Part shown: positions 30,883-40,552 of the stretch, piece after piece | How the letters are laid out: each line of letters starts with the position of its first letter | Position numbering within the stretch: the first letter of the stretch is position 1 | Assembly (NCBI GenBank): GCA_028284705.1 | Contig: JANQRE010000008.1 | Coordinates: forward strand, 62,001 to 126,000 | DNA from: Paracoccaceae bacterium | GTDB lineage: Bacteria > Pseudomonadota > Alphaproteobacteria > Rhodobacterales > Rhodobacteraceae | Direction: 5' to 3' | DNA: 64,000 bases | The notes under the pieces: model-generated | The model's input: only the letters and a program-made list of their open reading frames with translations | The model's database searches: none | Told to the model about the DNA's origin: nothing | Translations under genes and position numbers: made by a program

Positions 30883-32064
30883 ATGACCTATCCCGAGCGG
30901 TTTTCGAACCTGCCCCCTTATGCATTTCCGCGCCTGCGGAGCCTGCTGTCCGGCCTCGCGCCGGGCGGGGATGTGGTCGATATGACCATCGGGTCGCCGA
31001 TGCACCCGTTCCCGCATTGGATTTCCGAGATCATCGCGCGCAACACCGACGGGTTTGGCGGTTACCCTCCGAATGACGGCACGCCGGAACTGCGGCAATC
31101 GATCTCGGACTGGATCGCGCAGCGTTATGGTGTCAGCTATCCCGCCGAGACGCATATCCTGCCGTTGAACGGCACGCGGGAGGGGCTGTTCAACGCCGCG
31201 CTTGCGCTGTGCCCGGAGAAAAAGGGTGGCGAGACTTCGGCAGTTTTGATCCCCAACCCGTTCTATCAGGTCTATTCGGTGGCCGCGCTCGCCGTGAATG
31301 CGATGCCGATCTATCTCGATGCCTCGCGGCAAAACGGGTTTCTGCCGGATTATTCGAGCCTCGACACCGCCACGCTGAACCGGACCGCCGTGGCATATAT
31401 CTGCTCGCCCTCGAACCCGCAGGGCGCGGTTGCTTCGCCGGGTTATTGGGCCGATCTGCTGGCGCTGGCGGAGACATACAATTTCAAGATTTTCGCCGAC
31501 GAGTGCTATTCCGAGATCTATCGCGACACGCAACCAACAGGTCTTTTGACCGCCGCGCGCGATGCGGGCGCTGATCCTGAACGCGTGGTGCTTTTTAACT
31601 CGCTCTCCAAGCGGTCGAACCTTGCCGGATTGCGCTCGGGCTTCGCTGCGTCGGGTCCCGAAAACATCAAACGCCTCAAACAGTTGCGCGCCTATGCCGG
31701 CGCGCCGCTCGCTCTGCCGCTACAGCGCGTGGCTGAGAAAGTCTGGGCCGATGAGGATCATGTCGATGCAAATCGCGCGCTTTATGCCGAGAAACTCACC
31801 TATGCAGACGACCTCTTTGCCGATGTACCGGGATACAAATCTCCCGAAGGTGGGTTCTTCCTCTGGCTGCCAGTCGAAGATGGCGAGAAAACCACGAAAC
31901 ACCTTTGGACGGAGACGGGAGTCAAAGTCCTGCCCGGGGCCTATCTGGGCCGCGAAAGCGGGGGGCAGAACCCCGGGCACCAATATATCCGGGTCGCGCT
32001 TGTGGCCCCAATGACGGACATGCAGCCGGGCCTGATCGCCCTGAAAAACTGCATTTATAAGTAA
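30883..32064 (+). CDS. PLP-dependent class I/II aminotransferase
   Basis: A 393-residue aminotransferase of fold type I. The PLP lysine lies in LFNSLSKRSNLAGLRSGFAA, and PLNGTREGLFNAAL, YICSPSNPQGAV and DECYSEIYRD mark the cofactor site. The sequence is similar to succinyldiaminopimelate aminotransferase-like enzymes (DapC type), so a role in lysine or wall-precursor synthesis is possible, but substrate prediction is not secure. It is followed 15 bases later by ftsK. Confidence 0.87.
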   Translation: MTYPERFSNLPPYAFPRLRSLLSGLAPGGDVVDMTIGSPMHPFPHWISEIIARNTDGFGGYPPNDGTPELRQSISDWIAQRYGVSYPAETHILPLNGTREGLFNAALALCPEKKGGETSAVLIPNPFYQVYSVAALAVNAMPIYLDASRQNGFLPDYSSLDTATLNRTAVAYICSPSNPQGAVASPGYWADLLALAETYNFKIFADECYSEIYRDTQPTGLLTAARDAGADPERVVLFNSLSKRSNLAGLRSGFAASGPENIKRLKQLRAYAGAPLALPLQRVAEKVWADEDHVDANRALYAEKLTYADDLFADVPGYKSPEGGFFLWLPVEDGEKTTKHLWTETGVKVLPGAYLGRESGGQNPGHQYIRVALVAPMTDMQPGLIALKNCIYK

Positions 32065-32079
32065 GACGAGGACAGGTAC

Positions 32080-34929
32080 ATGGCATTTCAGGCAAGGCAG
32101 CGCGATCCGTTTCTGGACAGTGACATGCAGGCGGCGATCGAGCGACGCGGCAAGGAGCTGTTCGGGTTTGGCCTGTTCGCGATCGGGACGCTTCTGACGC
32201 TGTTGCTCGTGTCCTATGTGCCGGAGGATCCTAGCTGGCTGTCCGCCACCGATGAGCCTGCGCAGAACTGGCTGGGACGTCCCGGCGCATCTCTGGCTTC
32301 GCCGTTGTTTATTATTGTGGGTTTCGGTGCCTGGGCCATTCCATTTGTGACCGTTATCTGGGGTCTCAGGTTCATCCTGCATCGCGGCACCGAGCGCGCA
32401 GTGTCGCGTCTGATCTTCGCGCCGCTCTGCGTGGCACTGGCGTCTGTTTATGCGTCGACCCATGTGCCGGTCAGCGAGTGGACCCATTCCTTTGGCCTTG
32501 GTGGCCTGTTTGGCGACACCGTTCTGGGTGCGATCCTTGGTGTTGTGCCGATCAGCGCCACGATTGGTTTGAAAATCCTGGCGTTCATAGTCTTCGTTGG
32601 CCTCTTCTTCCTGTCCCTCTTCGTGCTTGGCTTTGACAAAGAAGAAATCCGTACCGCCCTACGCTTCATGTATGTGGGCATCGTTCTGACCTACGCCTCG
32701 ATCCGCAAGGTCATCGGCGCGACAGGCAAGGGCGTTTTGGTGTCCGCAGTTCACGCAAACAACAAACGGGTTGAACGCAAGGAAGCGCGTTTGGCCGCGC
32801 GCGAGGAAGCGGCGCTGAATTCCGGGTTCTACCGTGATGACGAGCCGGTTGAGGGACCGGCTCTGCGGCGCACCCCGGTTATCCATGCGCCCGAACCCGC
32901 ACCGGATGTGCATGTGACCGCTGTACACGAACCGGCTTATGACGAAGTGCCTGAACCGGCTCCCGAACCGCAGCCGCAAAAAACCAGACTTTTGGGTGGC
33001 CTGATGCCATCCTTGCGTCGCGCGCCGGAGCCTGACCCGGTGGACGAGCCGCAAGTGACTGCGGACTACGCCAATGATGAAGATCGGATCAAATCGAAGA
33101 TCAGCAATGTGATCAAGAACCGCACGCGGCGCGGGCCGCAGGTGATGCAGATCACTCCGAACGCACGCGCCGAGCCGGTTCTGACGCGCTCCCACGTGCC
33201 GCAGCCGCCCGAGGCGCTTGAGGAACCGCAAGAGTTGATGGACCTTGAGCCTGAGCTTTATGAAGAACCTGCCGCCGCGGAACGGCAGATTTATACCCGC
33301 GCGCCCACCACACCCGAGGCCAAAGCTGTGGTGCAGCACCCGGTGCGTAAACCGCAGGCTCCATCGAAAAAGGCGCGCGCTGAGGCGCAGCCTGCCTTGC
33401 AATTCGATGAGAAAAAAGCCGCGTTTGAACTGCCGCCGCTGAACCTTCTGACAAGTGCAACGACGGTGGAGCGTCACGTTCTCTCCGACGAAGCGCTGGA
33501 GGAAAACGCACGCATGCTGGAAGCGGTGCTCGATGATTACGGCGTGAAGGGCGAGATCGTCTCGGTGCGCCCGGGTCCCGTCGTCACCATGTACGAACTT
33601 GAACCCGCGCCGGGCCTGAAAGCCTCCCGCGTGATCGGGCTGGCCGATGACATCGCGCGCTCCATGTCGGCGCTCTCCGCACGGGTCTCCACCGTGCCGG
33701 GCCGGTCGGTGATCGGCATCGAACTGCCGAACGAGAAGCGTGAGATGGTCGTGCTGCGCGAGATTCTCTCCGGTCGCGATTTCGGCGATGGCAATCACAA
33801 ACTGCCGCTGGCGCTGGGCAAGGATATCGGCGGCGAACCGATCGTGGCGAACCTCGCCAAGATGCCTCACTTGCTGATCGCGGGCACCACCGGCTCGGGC
33901 AAATCTGTCGCGATCAACACGATGATCCTGTCGCTGCTTTACAAGCTGACGCCCGAGGAATGCCGGTTGATCATGATCGATCCGAAGATGTTGGAACTCA
34001 GCGTCTATGACGGCATCCCGCATCTGCTCTCCCCCGTTGTGACCGATCCGAAGAAAGCGGTCGTAGCTCTGAAATGGGTCGTGGGCGAGATGGAGGAACG
34101 CTATCGCAGGATGTCCAAAATGGGCGTGCGCAATATCGACGGCTTCAACTCCCGCGTGAAGGACGCGCTGTCGAAGGGTGAGATGTTCTCGCGCACGGTG
34201 CAGACGGGCTTTGACGATGAGACCGGCGAGCCGGTGTTCGAGACCGAGGAGTTCCTGCCCGAAGCCATGCCCTACATTGTGGTCATCGTCGATGAGATGG
34301 CCGATCTGATGATGGTCGCCGGCAAGGAGATCGAGGCCTGCATCCAGCGTCTGGCGCAGATGGCGCGGGCCTCGGGCATTCACCTGATCATGGCGACGCA
34401 GCGGCCCTCGGTCGATGTGATCACCGGCACGATCAAGGCGAACTTCCCGACGCGGATTTCCTTCCAGGTGACCTCGAAGATCGACTCGCGCACCATACTG
34501 GGCGAGATGGGGGCCGAGCAGCTTCTGGGCATGGGCGATATGCTCTACATGGCCGGTGGCTCCAAAATTACCCGCGTGCATGGACCATTCGTGAGCGATG
34601 AAGAGGTCGAAGAGATCGTCAACCACCTGAAGAGCTTCGGTCCGCCGGAATACATGTCCGGTGTTGTCGAGGGCCCCGATGAGGAGAAATCCTCCGACAT
34701 CGACGCGGTGCTCGGCCTCGGCGGCAATACCGATGGCGAAGATGCGCTTTATGATCAGGCGGTGGCGATTGTGATCAAGGACCGCAAGTGCTCGACCTCC
34801 TACATTCAGCGCAAACTGGCCATCGGCTACAACAAGGCCGCGCGTCTGGTGGAGCAGATGGAGGAATCCGGCCTCGTGTCGCCTGCCAACCATGTCGGCA
34901 AACGTGAAATCCTGGTGCCCGAGCAATAA
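32080..34929 (+). CDS. ftsK: DNA translocase FtsK
   Basis: A 949-residue septum-bound motor that pumps chromosome termini during division. The N-terminal 200 residues hold about four membrane helices. A long Pro/Glu-rich linker (about 245-440) follows. The ATPase domain has Walker [13 protein letters not shown] near 602 and Walker [14 protein letters not shown]. The C-terminal gamma winged-helix ([19 protein letters not shown]) reads polar DNA motifs. It sits between the aminotransferase and lolA. Confidence 0.97.
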   Translation: MAFQARQRDPFLDSDMQAAIERRGKELFGFGLFAIGTLLTLLLVSYVPEDPSWLSATDEPAQNWLGRPGASLASPLFIIVGFGAWAIPFVTVIWGLRFILHRGTERAVSRLIFAPLCVALASVYASTHVPVSEWTHSFGLGGLFGDTVLGAILGVVPISATIGLKILAFIVFVGLFFLSLFVLGFDKEEIRTALRFMYVGIVLTYASIRKVIGATGKGVLVSAVHANNKRVERKEARLAAREEAALNSGFYRDDEPVEGPALRRTPVIHAPEPAPDVHVTAVHEPAYDEVPEPAPEPQPQKTRLLGGLMPSLRRAPEPDPVDEPQVTADYANDEDRIKSKISNVIKNRTRRGPQVMQITPNARAEPVLTRSHVPQPPEALEEPQELMDLEPELYEEPAAAERQIYTRAPTTPEAKAVVQHPVRKPQAPSKKARAEAQPALQFDEKKAAFELPPLNLLTSATTVERHVLSDEALEENARMLEAVLDDYGVKGEIVSVRPGPVVTMYELEPAPGLKASRVIGLADDIARSMSALSARVSTVPGRSVIGIELPNEKREMVVLREILSGRDFGDGNHKLPLALGKDIGGEPIVANLAKMPHLLIAGTTGSGKSVAINTMILSLLYKLTPEECRLIMIDPKMLELSVYDGIPHLLSPVVTDPKKAVVALKWVVGEMEERYRRMSKMGVRNIDGFNSRVKDALSKGEMFSRTVQTGFDDETGEPVFETEEFLPEAMPYIVVIVDEMADLMMVAGKEIEACIQRLAQMARASGIHLIMATQRPSVDVITGTIKANFPTRISFQVTSKIDSRTILGEMGAEQLLGMGDMLYMAGGSKITRVHGPFVSDEEVEEIVNHLKSFGPPEYMSGVVEGPDEEKSSDIDAVLGLGGNTDGEDALYDQAVAIVIKDRKCSTSYIQRKLAIGYNKAARLVEQMEESGLVSPANHVGKREILVPEQ

Positions 34930-35069
34930 GCGGCAATTGGCCTGTTCCGTCTGAAAAACGATTGGCGCGGGCTTGCTCCGCCAGGCGGTAACATGTCTTT
35001 GATATCGCATAACAGCGCAGCAGTGCTTAAGTGGTTGCGCAAGACGATGACATCACAGGAAACCGCCTA

Positions 35070-35666
35070 ATGCGCCTGATCCTCACCACGCTTTTCTGCC
35101 TCGCCGCCGCTCCGGTCTGGGCCGAGCGAATTCCGCTGTCGCAGATCTCGAACTATCTCAACAGCTTCGCGCAGGCGAAGGGCGAGTTCACGCAGATTAA
35201 TGCCGATGGTACGGTCACAACTGGGAAAATCTACATTAAACGCCCGGGACGCGCGCGCTTCGAATACGACCCACCAGACAAGTCTTTGGTGATTGTTGGC
35301 GGTGGTCAGGTTGCGGTGTTTGATCCCAAATCCAATGTCGCGCCGCAGGTGTTCCCGTTGGCGCGCACGCCGCTGAAACTGATCCTCGCCCGCAAGGTCG
35401 ATTTCGGACGGTCCAATATGGTGGTGGGTCATGGGGAAGACGGCCCCGCGACGGTGGTAAAAATGCAGGATCCGGCCAATCCGCAATATGGCAATATCCA
35501 GCTGAAATTCACCAGCAACCCGGTTGAGTTGCGGCAATGGGTGATCACCGATGACAGCGGCTCTCAAACCACGGTCATTCTGGGGGATCTGAAAAAGGGC
35601 GCAGCGATTGGCGCGGCCAAGTTCAATATCCGACAAGAGACCTGTAGCCGCGGCTTCTGCGACTAG
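35070..35666 (+). CDS. lolA: Outer-membrane lipoprotein carrier LolA
   Basis: A 198-residue periplasmic chaperone with a signal peptide (MRLILTTLFCLAAAPVWA). It shows the LolA pattern: FAQAKGEFTQINADGTVTTG and KIYIKRPGRARFEYDPPDKS. It should ferry lipoproteins from LolCDE to the outer membrane. The ATG at 35070 is the only start that gives the signal peptide; the frame is open from 35031. It follows ftsK with a 140-base gap. Confidence 0.92.
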   Translation: MRLILTTLFCLAAAPVWAERIPLSQISNYLNSFAQAKGEFTQINADGTVTTGKIYIKRPGRARFEYDPPDKSLVIVGGGQVAVFDPKSNVAPQVFPLARTPLKLILARKVDFGRSNMVVGHGEDGPATVVKMQDPANPQYGNIQLKFTSNPVELRQWVITDDSGSQTTVILGDLKKGAAIGAAKFNIRQETCSRGFCD

Positions 35667-35683
35667 CGCCAATAAATAGTAGT

Positions 35684-35712
35684 GCGCGCCGAAAGGCGCT
35701 CCGCTGGATTAC
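35684..35712 (-). repeat. Extragenic hairpin element, copy B
   Basis: Read on the minus strand this is TAATCCAGCGGAGCGCCTT, then TCGGCGCGCA. Copy C at 57185-57210 shares the first 19 bases exactly and most of the rest. GCGCC/GGCGC arms form a short hairpin. It lies between convergent lolA and the transglycosylase lipoprotein gene. Confidence 0.65.
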
Positions 35713-35720
35713 ATGCCGTT

Positions 35721-36314
35721 TCAGATTTTCCGACAGCTGACCAACTGGCTGCGATACATGTCTGACCGCGCCGCGACTTCGCCCGCGATGCGCACCAGCC
35801 AGGCCTTGCGGTTGTAACTGCCGCGTGCGAACCCGGTGCGCCCTTCGTGATAGGCGAGATACTGGTTGCGGGTGTCGGATTTGGAGATGCCAAGCCGCTC
35901 ATAGGAGCCGTGCATATACCAGCCCATGAAATCGACCGCATCGCGGAACTGATCGCGTTTGGCGCGGAATTTGCGCTGATCTTCCTGATATTCCTCCCAG
36001 GTTCCATCGAGCGCCTGACTGAACCCGAAGGCCGAGCTTTGCCGCCCCATTGGGATCACACCCAACGCGTAGCGGAATGGCGTGCGCGCGTCGGAGATGA
36101 ACTTACTCTCCTGATAGATCGTCGCCATCGTCACATAGACCGGCACGCCCCATTTGCGCTCCATCGATTTCATATCGCGCAACCAGTTGGGGTTCTGCGA
36201 CACGATCGAACATGCATTGTCGAGATTACGCGGCGCTGTACCGCTCCCGCCACCACCGCCGCATGCGGTCAAGAATAGACACAGCGCCAATGCGCCCAAC
36301 GCCCTGGATTTCAT
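35721..36314 (-). CDS. Lytic-transglycosylase-like (SLT-domain) lipoprotein
   Basis: A 197-residue lipoprotein: signal peptide with lipobox LFLTACGG (Cys at about 18), then a Gly/Ser linker. A lysozyme-like fold (about 50-180) carries TMATIYQESKFISDA with the catalytic-type Glu, PMGRQSSAFGFSQALDGTW, and YLAYHEGRTGF. It should cut peptidoglycan or bind it at the inner face of the outer membrane. The long open frame upstream (to 36773) is an antisense shadow of the next gene. It is convergent with lolA. Confidence 0.87.
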   Translation of the reverse strand: MKSRALGALALCLFLTACGGGGGSGTAPRNLDNACSIVSQNPNWLRDMKSMERKWGVPVYVTMATIYQESKFISDARTPFRYALGVIPMGRQSSAFGFSQALDGTWEEYQEDQRKFRAKRDQFRDAVDFMGWYMHGSYERLGISKSDTRNQYLAYHEGRTGFARGSYNRKAWLVRIAGEVAARSDMYRSQLVSCRKI

Positions 36315-36394
36315 CTGCCTGCTCGCCTTGTTTATCGGCTTTTGCGGCAGTCTAAGGGATTTTTGCGCGTCGCGAAACCTTTCCGGCACCTCTG

Positions 36395-37276
36395 TCAGAT
36401 CAAAAATGCGAGGGTCAGCGGGATATATCCGACCGACAGAAGCGTCGAGACCACGACGAGACCCGCCACCGCATCGGCATCGGCCTCGTATTTCTCCGCC
36501 AGAAGGTAGGAGGTCACCGCGACCGGCGTTGAGACCTGCAGGATCAGCACCGCCAATGGCACCGGGTCGAGACCCATCCACGTGCCCGCCGCCCAGGCAC
36601 CTGCGATGCAGACCGCGGCCTTGACCAAAGACAGGATCACCGCGCGCCACACGCCTTGTGGTTTCAGCCGCGCCACCGCGACGCCGAGCGTGATCAGCAT
36701 CAAGGGGATCGCCAATTGCCCGACCAACTCCAGCGTATTGGTCAGAAATGGCGGCGTCTCCCAGCCCTGCCACATGAAGAGGCCGCCCAGCAGAGTCGCT
36801 CCGACCAACGGCTCCTTGACCACCTTCATCAGCGATCCGCCGCCCGAGACCAGCCAGACGCCGAAGGTGAAGGAATAGACGGCCATGATGGCGAAGATCA
36901 CGACGGCATAGCCGAGCCCCTCATCGCCGAATGCAAAGAGTGCCAAGGGCAAGCCAAGATTGCCGGTATTGCCCATGATAAGCGGAGCCAGATAGGTGCG
37001 GATATCGGCGCGCGCGATCAGAACGAGAATCAAAATCCCGACGGTGACCAGCGCGTAAGCCAGAATTGTGGCAAGCGAGACCGTGGTTAATGCCTCCGGT
37101 GCGATCTCGGTTTGCATCAGCGCGACGAAGATCAGACAGGGCACTGCCAGGGTCATCGCCATCCGCGTAACGAATTGAATTCTATACTCGAATCCGAATT
37201 TGACCCAGAGGTATCCGATCAGCGCCAACAGGAAGACCGGAGAGACGATTTCGAGGACTGTTAGGATGACGTTCAC
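36395..37276 (-). CDS. AEC-family (auxin efflux carrier type) transporter
   Basis: A 293-residue protein with about ten membrane helices. It shows the AEC pattern: an N-terminal five-helix half containing LALIGYLWVKFGFEY and APLIMGNTGNLGLPLALFAF (the conserved N-x-x-N-x-G-L-P crossover). The second half includes AIPLMLITLGVAVARL and STPVAVTSYLLAEKYEADAD. Bacterial relatives move malate or other organic acids, so the substrate is open. It is upstream of, and in the same direction as, the lipoprotein gene. Confidence 0.9.
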   Translation of the reverse strand: MNVILTVLEIVSPVFLLALIGYLWVKFGFEYRIQFVTRMAMTLAVPCLIFVALMQTEIAPEALTTVSLATILAYALVTVGILILVLIARADIRTYLAPLIMGNTGNLGLPLALFAFGDEGLGYAVVIFAIMAVYSFTFGVWLVSGGGSLMKVVKEPLVGATLLGGLFMWQGWETPPFLTNTLELVGQLAIPLMLITLGVAVARLKPQGVWRAVILSLVKAAVCIAGAWAAGTWMGLDPVPLAVLILQVSTPVAVTSYLLAEKYEADADAVAGLVVVSTLLSVGYIPLTLAFLI

Positions 37277-37361
37277 AGACTGTTTCCGTCAAAATTGTGG
37301 CGTATTTATGGACAACTGCGCGATTCGGGGTCTATCTACGGTGCGTTAGGGGTTCAACCGT

Positions 37362-37691
37362 ATGCTGAAACAAAACGCCAAATACACGCTGGGACAGATC
37401 GTTCGCCACCGCAAACACCCGTTCCGCGGCGTGATCTTTGACGTGGACCCCGAGTTTTCGAACACCGAAGAGTGGTATGACAACATCCCCGAGGGCGCGC
37501 GGCCTCGCCGGGATCAGCCATTTTATCACCTTCTGGCTGAAAATGACGAAAGCTACTATGTAGCCTATGTGTCGGAGCAGAACCTGACGCCTGACATGAC
37601 CGGCGAACCGGTGGATCATCCCGATCTGCACGCGATGTTTGGCGATTATGACGGTCGTGGCAAATACCCGCTGCAGTTCGACTTCAATTAA
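37362..37691 (+). CDS. hspQ: Heat-shock protein HspQ
   Basis: A 109-residue hemimethylated-DNA-binding-protein fold protein (HspQ/YccV). Typical stretches are KYTLGQIVRHRKHPFRGVIF, DVDPEFSNTEEWY and QPFYHLLAENDE, then YVAYVSEQNL. In enterobacteria it modulates Lon protease specificity. The stop TAA overlaps the stop of the convergent ggt gene within the four bases TTAA. Confidence 0.93.
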   Translation: MLKQNAKYTLGQIVRHRKHPFRGVIFDVDPEFSNTEEWYDNIPEGARPRRDQPFYHLLAENDESYYVAYVSEQNLTPDMTGEPVDHPDLHAMFGDYDGRGKYPLQFDFN

Positions 37692-39268
37692 TACCCAATC
37701 GCACAGCCATCCTTGCGCGGGTCAGAGGCCCCGATGAGAATGCCGTTTTCGGTGTCGATCTGGATTGACTGTGCGCCGCCGAGGGGACCATCAGGCACAA
37801 CGACTTGGTGACCGAGGTCGCTTAGGTCCTGGCGCACCGCGTCTGAATAGCCGCGCTCCACTTTCAGGATGTCACCCTCGGCGAAGGCACGCGGTGCGTC
37901 GATGGCTTCCTGCGCATCCATGCCGAAATCGACCAAGTTGGATAGGAACCGCGCATGGCCGCAGGGCTGATAAGCGCCGCCCATCACGCCGAAACTGGTT
38001 GTGACCCGCCCGTTTTCGCGCAGCATGCCCGGGATGATCGTATGCATCGGGCGTTTGCCGCCCTTGGCCTCGTTTGGATGACCCTCTTCCAGCGTGAACC
38101 CGGCGCCGCGGTTCTGGAACAGGATGCCGAATTTCTCCGACGCGATGCCGGAGCCGAAGCTGTGGAAGATCGAATAGATCAGCGAGACGGCCATGCGATC
38201 TTTGTCGACCACCGTAAGATAGACGGTGTCCTTGTGCACCTGCTCCGACAGTTGCGTCGCGCTTGGCATGACTTTTTTGCGGTCAATCAGGGCCGCCAGC
38301 CTTTTTGCTGTCTCGGGGTCCAACATGTGATCGAGTCGGGTTGTGTGGTCGGGATCGGCGAGGAACCGGTTGCGCGCATCATAGGCGAGCTTCGTCGCTT
38401 CGGCCTCGATGTGGGCGCGCTCAGTTCCGACCGGATCAAGATCCGCAATGTCGAATTCTGCGAGGATGTTGTTCAGCAGGAGTGCTGTCGCGCCTTGGCC
38501 GTTGGGCGGATGCTCGACCAGTTCGACGCCTTTGTACTCTCCTGAGATTGGGTCGGTGTAGTCGCAGGATGTGGCGGCAAGATCGTCGAGCGTATGGTAC
38601 CCACCTGCTGCTTTCAGCGCTGCGATCATGTCTTCGGCGATTTCGCCCTCATAGAATGCGGCACGGCCGTCTTTTACGACGCGCCGCAAGACCTCGGCTT
38701 GTTTCGGTGCGCGGAAGATTTGTCCCGGTTTCGCAGCGATACCGCCCAACAGAAACATTTCGCGTGCAGTGCCTTGCAATGTGTCTGCCGCGATATGCCA
38801 GTCAAAACTCGTGCGCGGCGCGACGGGCAGACCGGTTTCGGCATAGTGAATGGCGGGTGCGAGACTGTCAGCCAGTCCGGTCTTTCCCCAATCCGCTGAC
38901 AGCTTGCAGAAGGCGTCAACCGCTCCAGGTAGGGTGATCGCCTCCGCGGCATGGAGGGGAACAGCGGACAATCCACGACCGCGCATCTCCGCAGCATCAA
39001 GACTGGCGGGCGCGCGCCCCGATCCGTTCAAAGCGATGATTTCATCCGAGCCCGGCGGTGAGAGCAGCACAAAACAATCGCCGCCGATCCCGGTCATTTG
39101 CGGCTCGCAAATGCCCAATAAGACGCCCGCTCCAATTGCTGCATCCACAGCGTTTCCGCCCCGTTGCAAAATGTCGATGGCAGTCTTCGCAGCGAGCGGG
39201 TGCGAGGTCGCGCACATGCCGTTTGCGGCCATCACAGTTGAGCGTCCGGGAAGATGAAAATCGCGCAT
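37688..39268 (-). CDS. ggt: Gamma-glutamyltransferase family protein
   Basis: A 526-residue member of the Ntn-hydrolase gamma-glutamyltransferase family. The self-cleavage Thr (about residue 347) lies in VHKDTVYLTVVDKDRMAVSL. MCATSHPLAAKTAIDILQRG and GGNAVDAAIGAGVLLGICEP open the large subunit; GGKRPMHTIIPGMLREN and FGVMGGAYQP belong to the small one. No signal peptide is visible, so it may be cytoplasmic and a specialised amide hydrolase rather than a periplasmic glutathionase. A 357-base non-coding gap lies upstream. Confidence 0.9.
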   Translation of the reverse strand: MRDFHLPGRSTVMAANGMCATSHPLAAKTAIDILQRGGNAVDAAIGAGVLLGICEPQMTGIGGDCFVLLSPPGSDEIIALNGSGRAPASLDAAEMRGRGLSAVPLHAAEAITLPGAVDAFCKLSADWGKTGLADSLAPAIHYAETGLPVAPRTSFDWHIAADTLQGTAREMFLLGGIAAKPGQIFRAPKQAEVLRRVVKDGRAAFYEGEIAEDMIAALKAAGGYHTLDDLAATSCDYTDPISGEYKGVELVEHPPNGQGATALLLNNILAEFDIADLDPVGTERAHIEAEATKLAYDARNRFLADPDHTTRLDHMLDPETAKRLAALIDRKKVMPSATQLSEQVHKDTVYLTVVDKDRMAVSLIYSIFHSFGSGIASEKFGILFQNRGAGFTLEEGHPNEAKGGKRPMHTIIPGMLRENGRVTTSFGVMGGAYQPCGHARFLSNLVDFGMDAQEAIDAPRAFAEGDILKVERGYSDAVRQDLSDLGHQVVVPDGPLGGAQSIQIDTENGILIGASDPRKDGCAIGY

Positions 39269-39625
39269 CGAGAGCCTCAGAATTCCGTGTCAAACGGCAC
39301 AATAGGTCAGCGTCGAGGCTTGTCCATGCTGCACACGCAGCGACGGGTTTTCGAAGTGGATTGGGAAAGGCCGCATGTCCTCGGCGCCGCGCATCTGGGT
39401 GGGGGCTGATAAACGCGACGCCGAGGGAAGCTATGCAGCTACAGGCAAAATATGCTTTTCGTTTCAGGCGGCGATTGGTGCGGAATGCGGCGAATTCGTG
39501 GCATTCATCAAGAATTTCACGCGATTGTTTTGTAACGGGAAACGGTCAGGTCGGAACGCCATATTTACACGAAATCGGAAACAACGGCTGACTTCGATGC
39601 TGGGCCAAATGAGGCTTGCTTTTTG
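39269..39625. other. Intergenic region without a supported gene
   Basis: It separates the ggt start from the stop of the RsbW-like gene (both minus strand). Base composition is somewhat lower in GC than its neighbours. One open frame (39375-39683, plus strand) has a passable GGAAAGG site, but its product has no familiar features and it runs into the RsbW-like gene antisense, so I do not call it. The ggt promoter should lie here. Confidence 0.55.
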
Positions 39626-40105
39626 TCACCCGACTCGGGGAATCGCGAACTTCAGAACGTTTATGCCATCCGTTCGTTGGTAGCTGATTTCCTGGGCAAG
39701 TTGGTTGATCATGAACCAGCCAAACCCTCCCTCTGGCATATCCTCAAGTGCCACGTCATTGGGCGGACAGTCCGGGTTGGGCAGGGTCGCACCGGGCATC
39801 TCCTTGCCGCGATCTCGGGTTTCAAACCAGATCGTATCGTCGGTGAGAAACCACGAGATTTCGATGTCGCCGGTTGTGTCGGCATAGCTGTGCTCAACAA
39901 TATTGTTCAGCACTTCGCCCAAGAGAATTTCACTTTTTGAGATCGTATCCGGCATTGACAGACCGGCATTAAACAGTTCGGTCAGGATCGTCTGAGACTG
40001 AGACCTCACCGCCTCATGCGTCGCCTCAAAACCATAGCTGCGCGACGCGATAGCGGATCCGAACCCATCCGCCAGATCAGAACACTCCGCCGGAGACTGG
40101 TTCAT
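39626..40105 (-). CDS. RsbW/SpoIIAB-like serine-kinase ATP-binding protein
   Basis: A 159-residue GHKL-fold protein. The N box is LLGEVLNNIVEHSYAD and the G1-like box is FETRDRGKEMPG, followed by MPEGGFGWFMINQLAQEISY (G2). These anti-sigma kinases bind a sigma factor and phosphorylate an RsbV-type antagonist. Its ATG shares one base with the stop of the RsbV-like gene (TAATG), so the two are coupled. No sigma factor or PP2C phosphatase is adjacent. Confidence 0.87.
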   Translation of the reverse strand: MNQSPAECSDLADGFGSAIASRSYGFEATHEAVRSQSQTILTELFNAGLSMPDTISKSEILLGEVLNNIVEHSYADTTGDIEISWFLTDDTIWFETRDRGKEMPGATLPNPDCPPNDVALEDMPEGGFGWFMINQLAQEISYQRTDGINVLKFAIPRVG

Positions 40106-40461
40106 TAGCTCGCCTTTTGGGCCTTGTCCGAGGATAGCGAGGCGAAGGCCTCGTCCATATCCGGCAGTATTTTGAAAACCTTATCCATTCGGGTCAGCGC
40201 AAAGACCTTCGAGACCGTAGGCGAGAGGTTCACCAGTTCGAGCTTGCGCCCTTTCAGAAGCTTCAGCACCGCGACCATCGCGCCGAGGCCGCTACTGTCC
40301 ATGAATTTGACCTGATCGAGGTCCATGATCACCCGACCGGTCGCATCATTTGTGGCATCGCGAAACTGGTTTTTGAGCTGCACGGCGCTCGCCGCATCGA
40401 TCCGCTCCGCCTGGACGGTCAAAATCATGGCGCCTTCGTGAGAAACTGCGTCAAGCTGCAT
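40105..40461 (-). CDS. RsbV/SpoIIAA-like anti-sigma factor antagonist (STAS domain)
   Basis: A 118-residue STAS-domain protein. The phospho-acceptor serine site is visible in MDLDQVKFMDSSGLGAMVAV, with the conserved DSSGLG. It is the expected phosphorylation target of the downstream RsbW-like kinase, forming a partner switch. It is divergent from the thiolase gene with 91 bases between. Confidence 0.9.
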   Translation of the reverse strand: MQLDAVSHEGAMILTVQAERIDAASAVQLKNQFRDATNDATGRVIMDLDQVKFMDSSGLGAMVAVLKLLKGRKLELVNLSPTVSKVFALTRMDKVFKILPDMDEAFASLSSDKAQKAS

Positions 40462-40552
40462 CCAAATTCTCCTGCTTAATTTGGGTGGAACAGCTACCCG
40501 GCAATGGTTACCATCCGGTTTCGGACGTCAGATCGAATTACGGAGCATTGTA

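Noticed and set aside
32659-35010. A 783-codon open frame antisense to ftsK
   Set aside because: It is a third-position GC shadow: Arg/His-rich, no family features, and it covers a certain ftsK gene.
39375-39683. A 102-codon plus-strand frame in the ggt upstream region
   Set aside because: The ribosome site is only fair, the product has no familiar pattern, and it runs 58 bases into the RsbW-like gene antisense.
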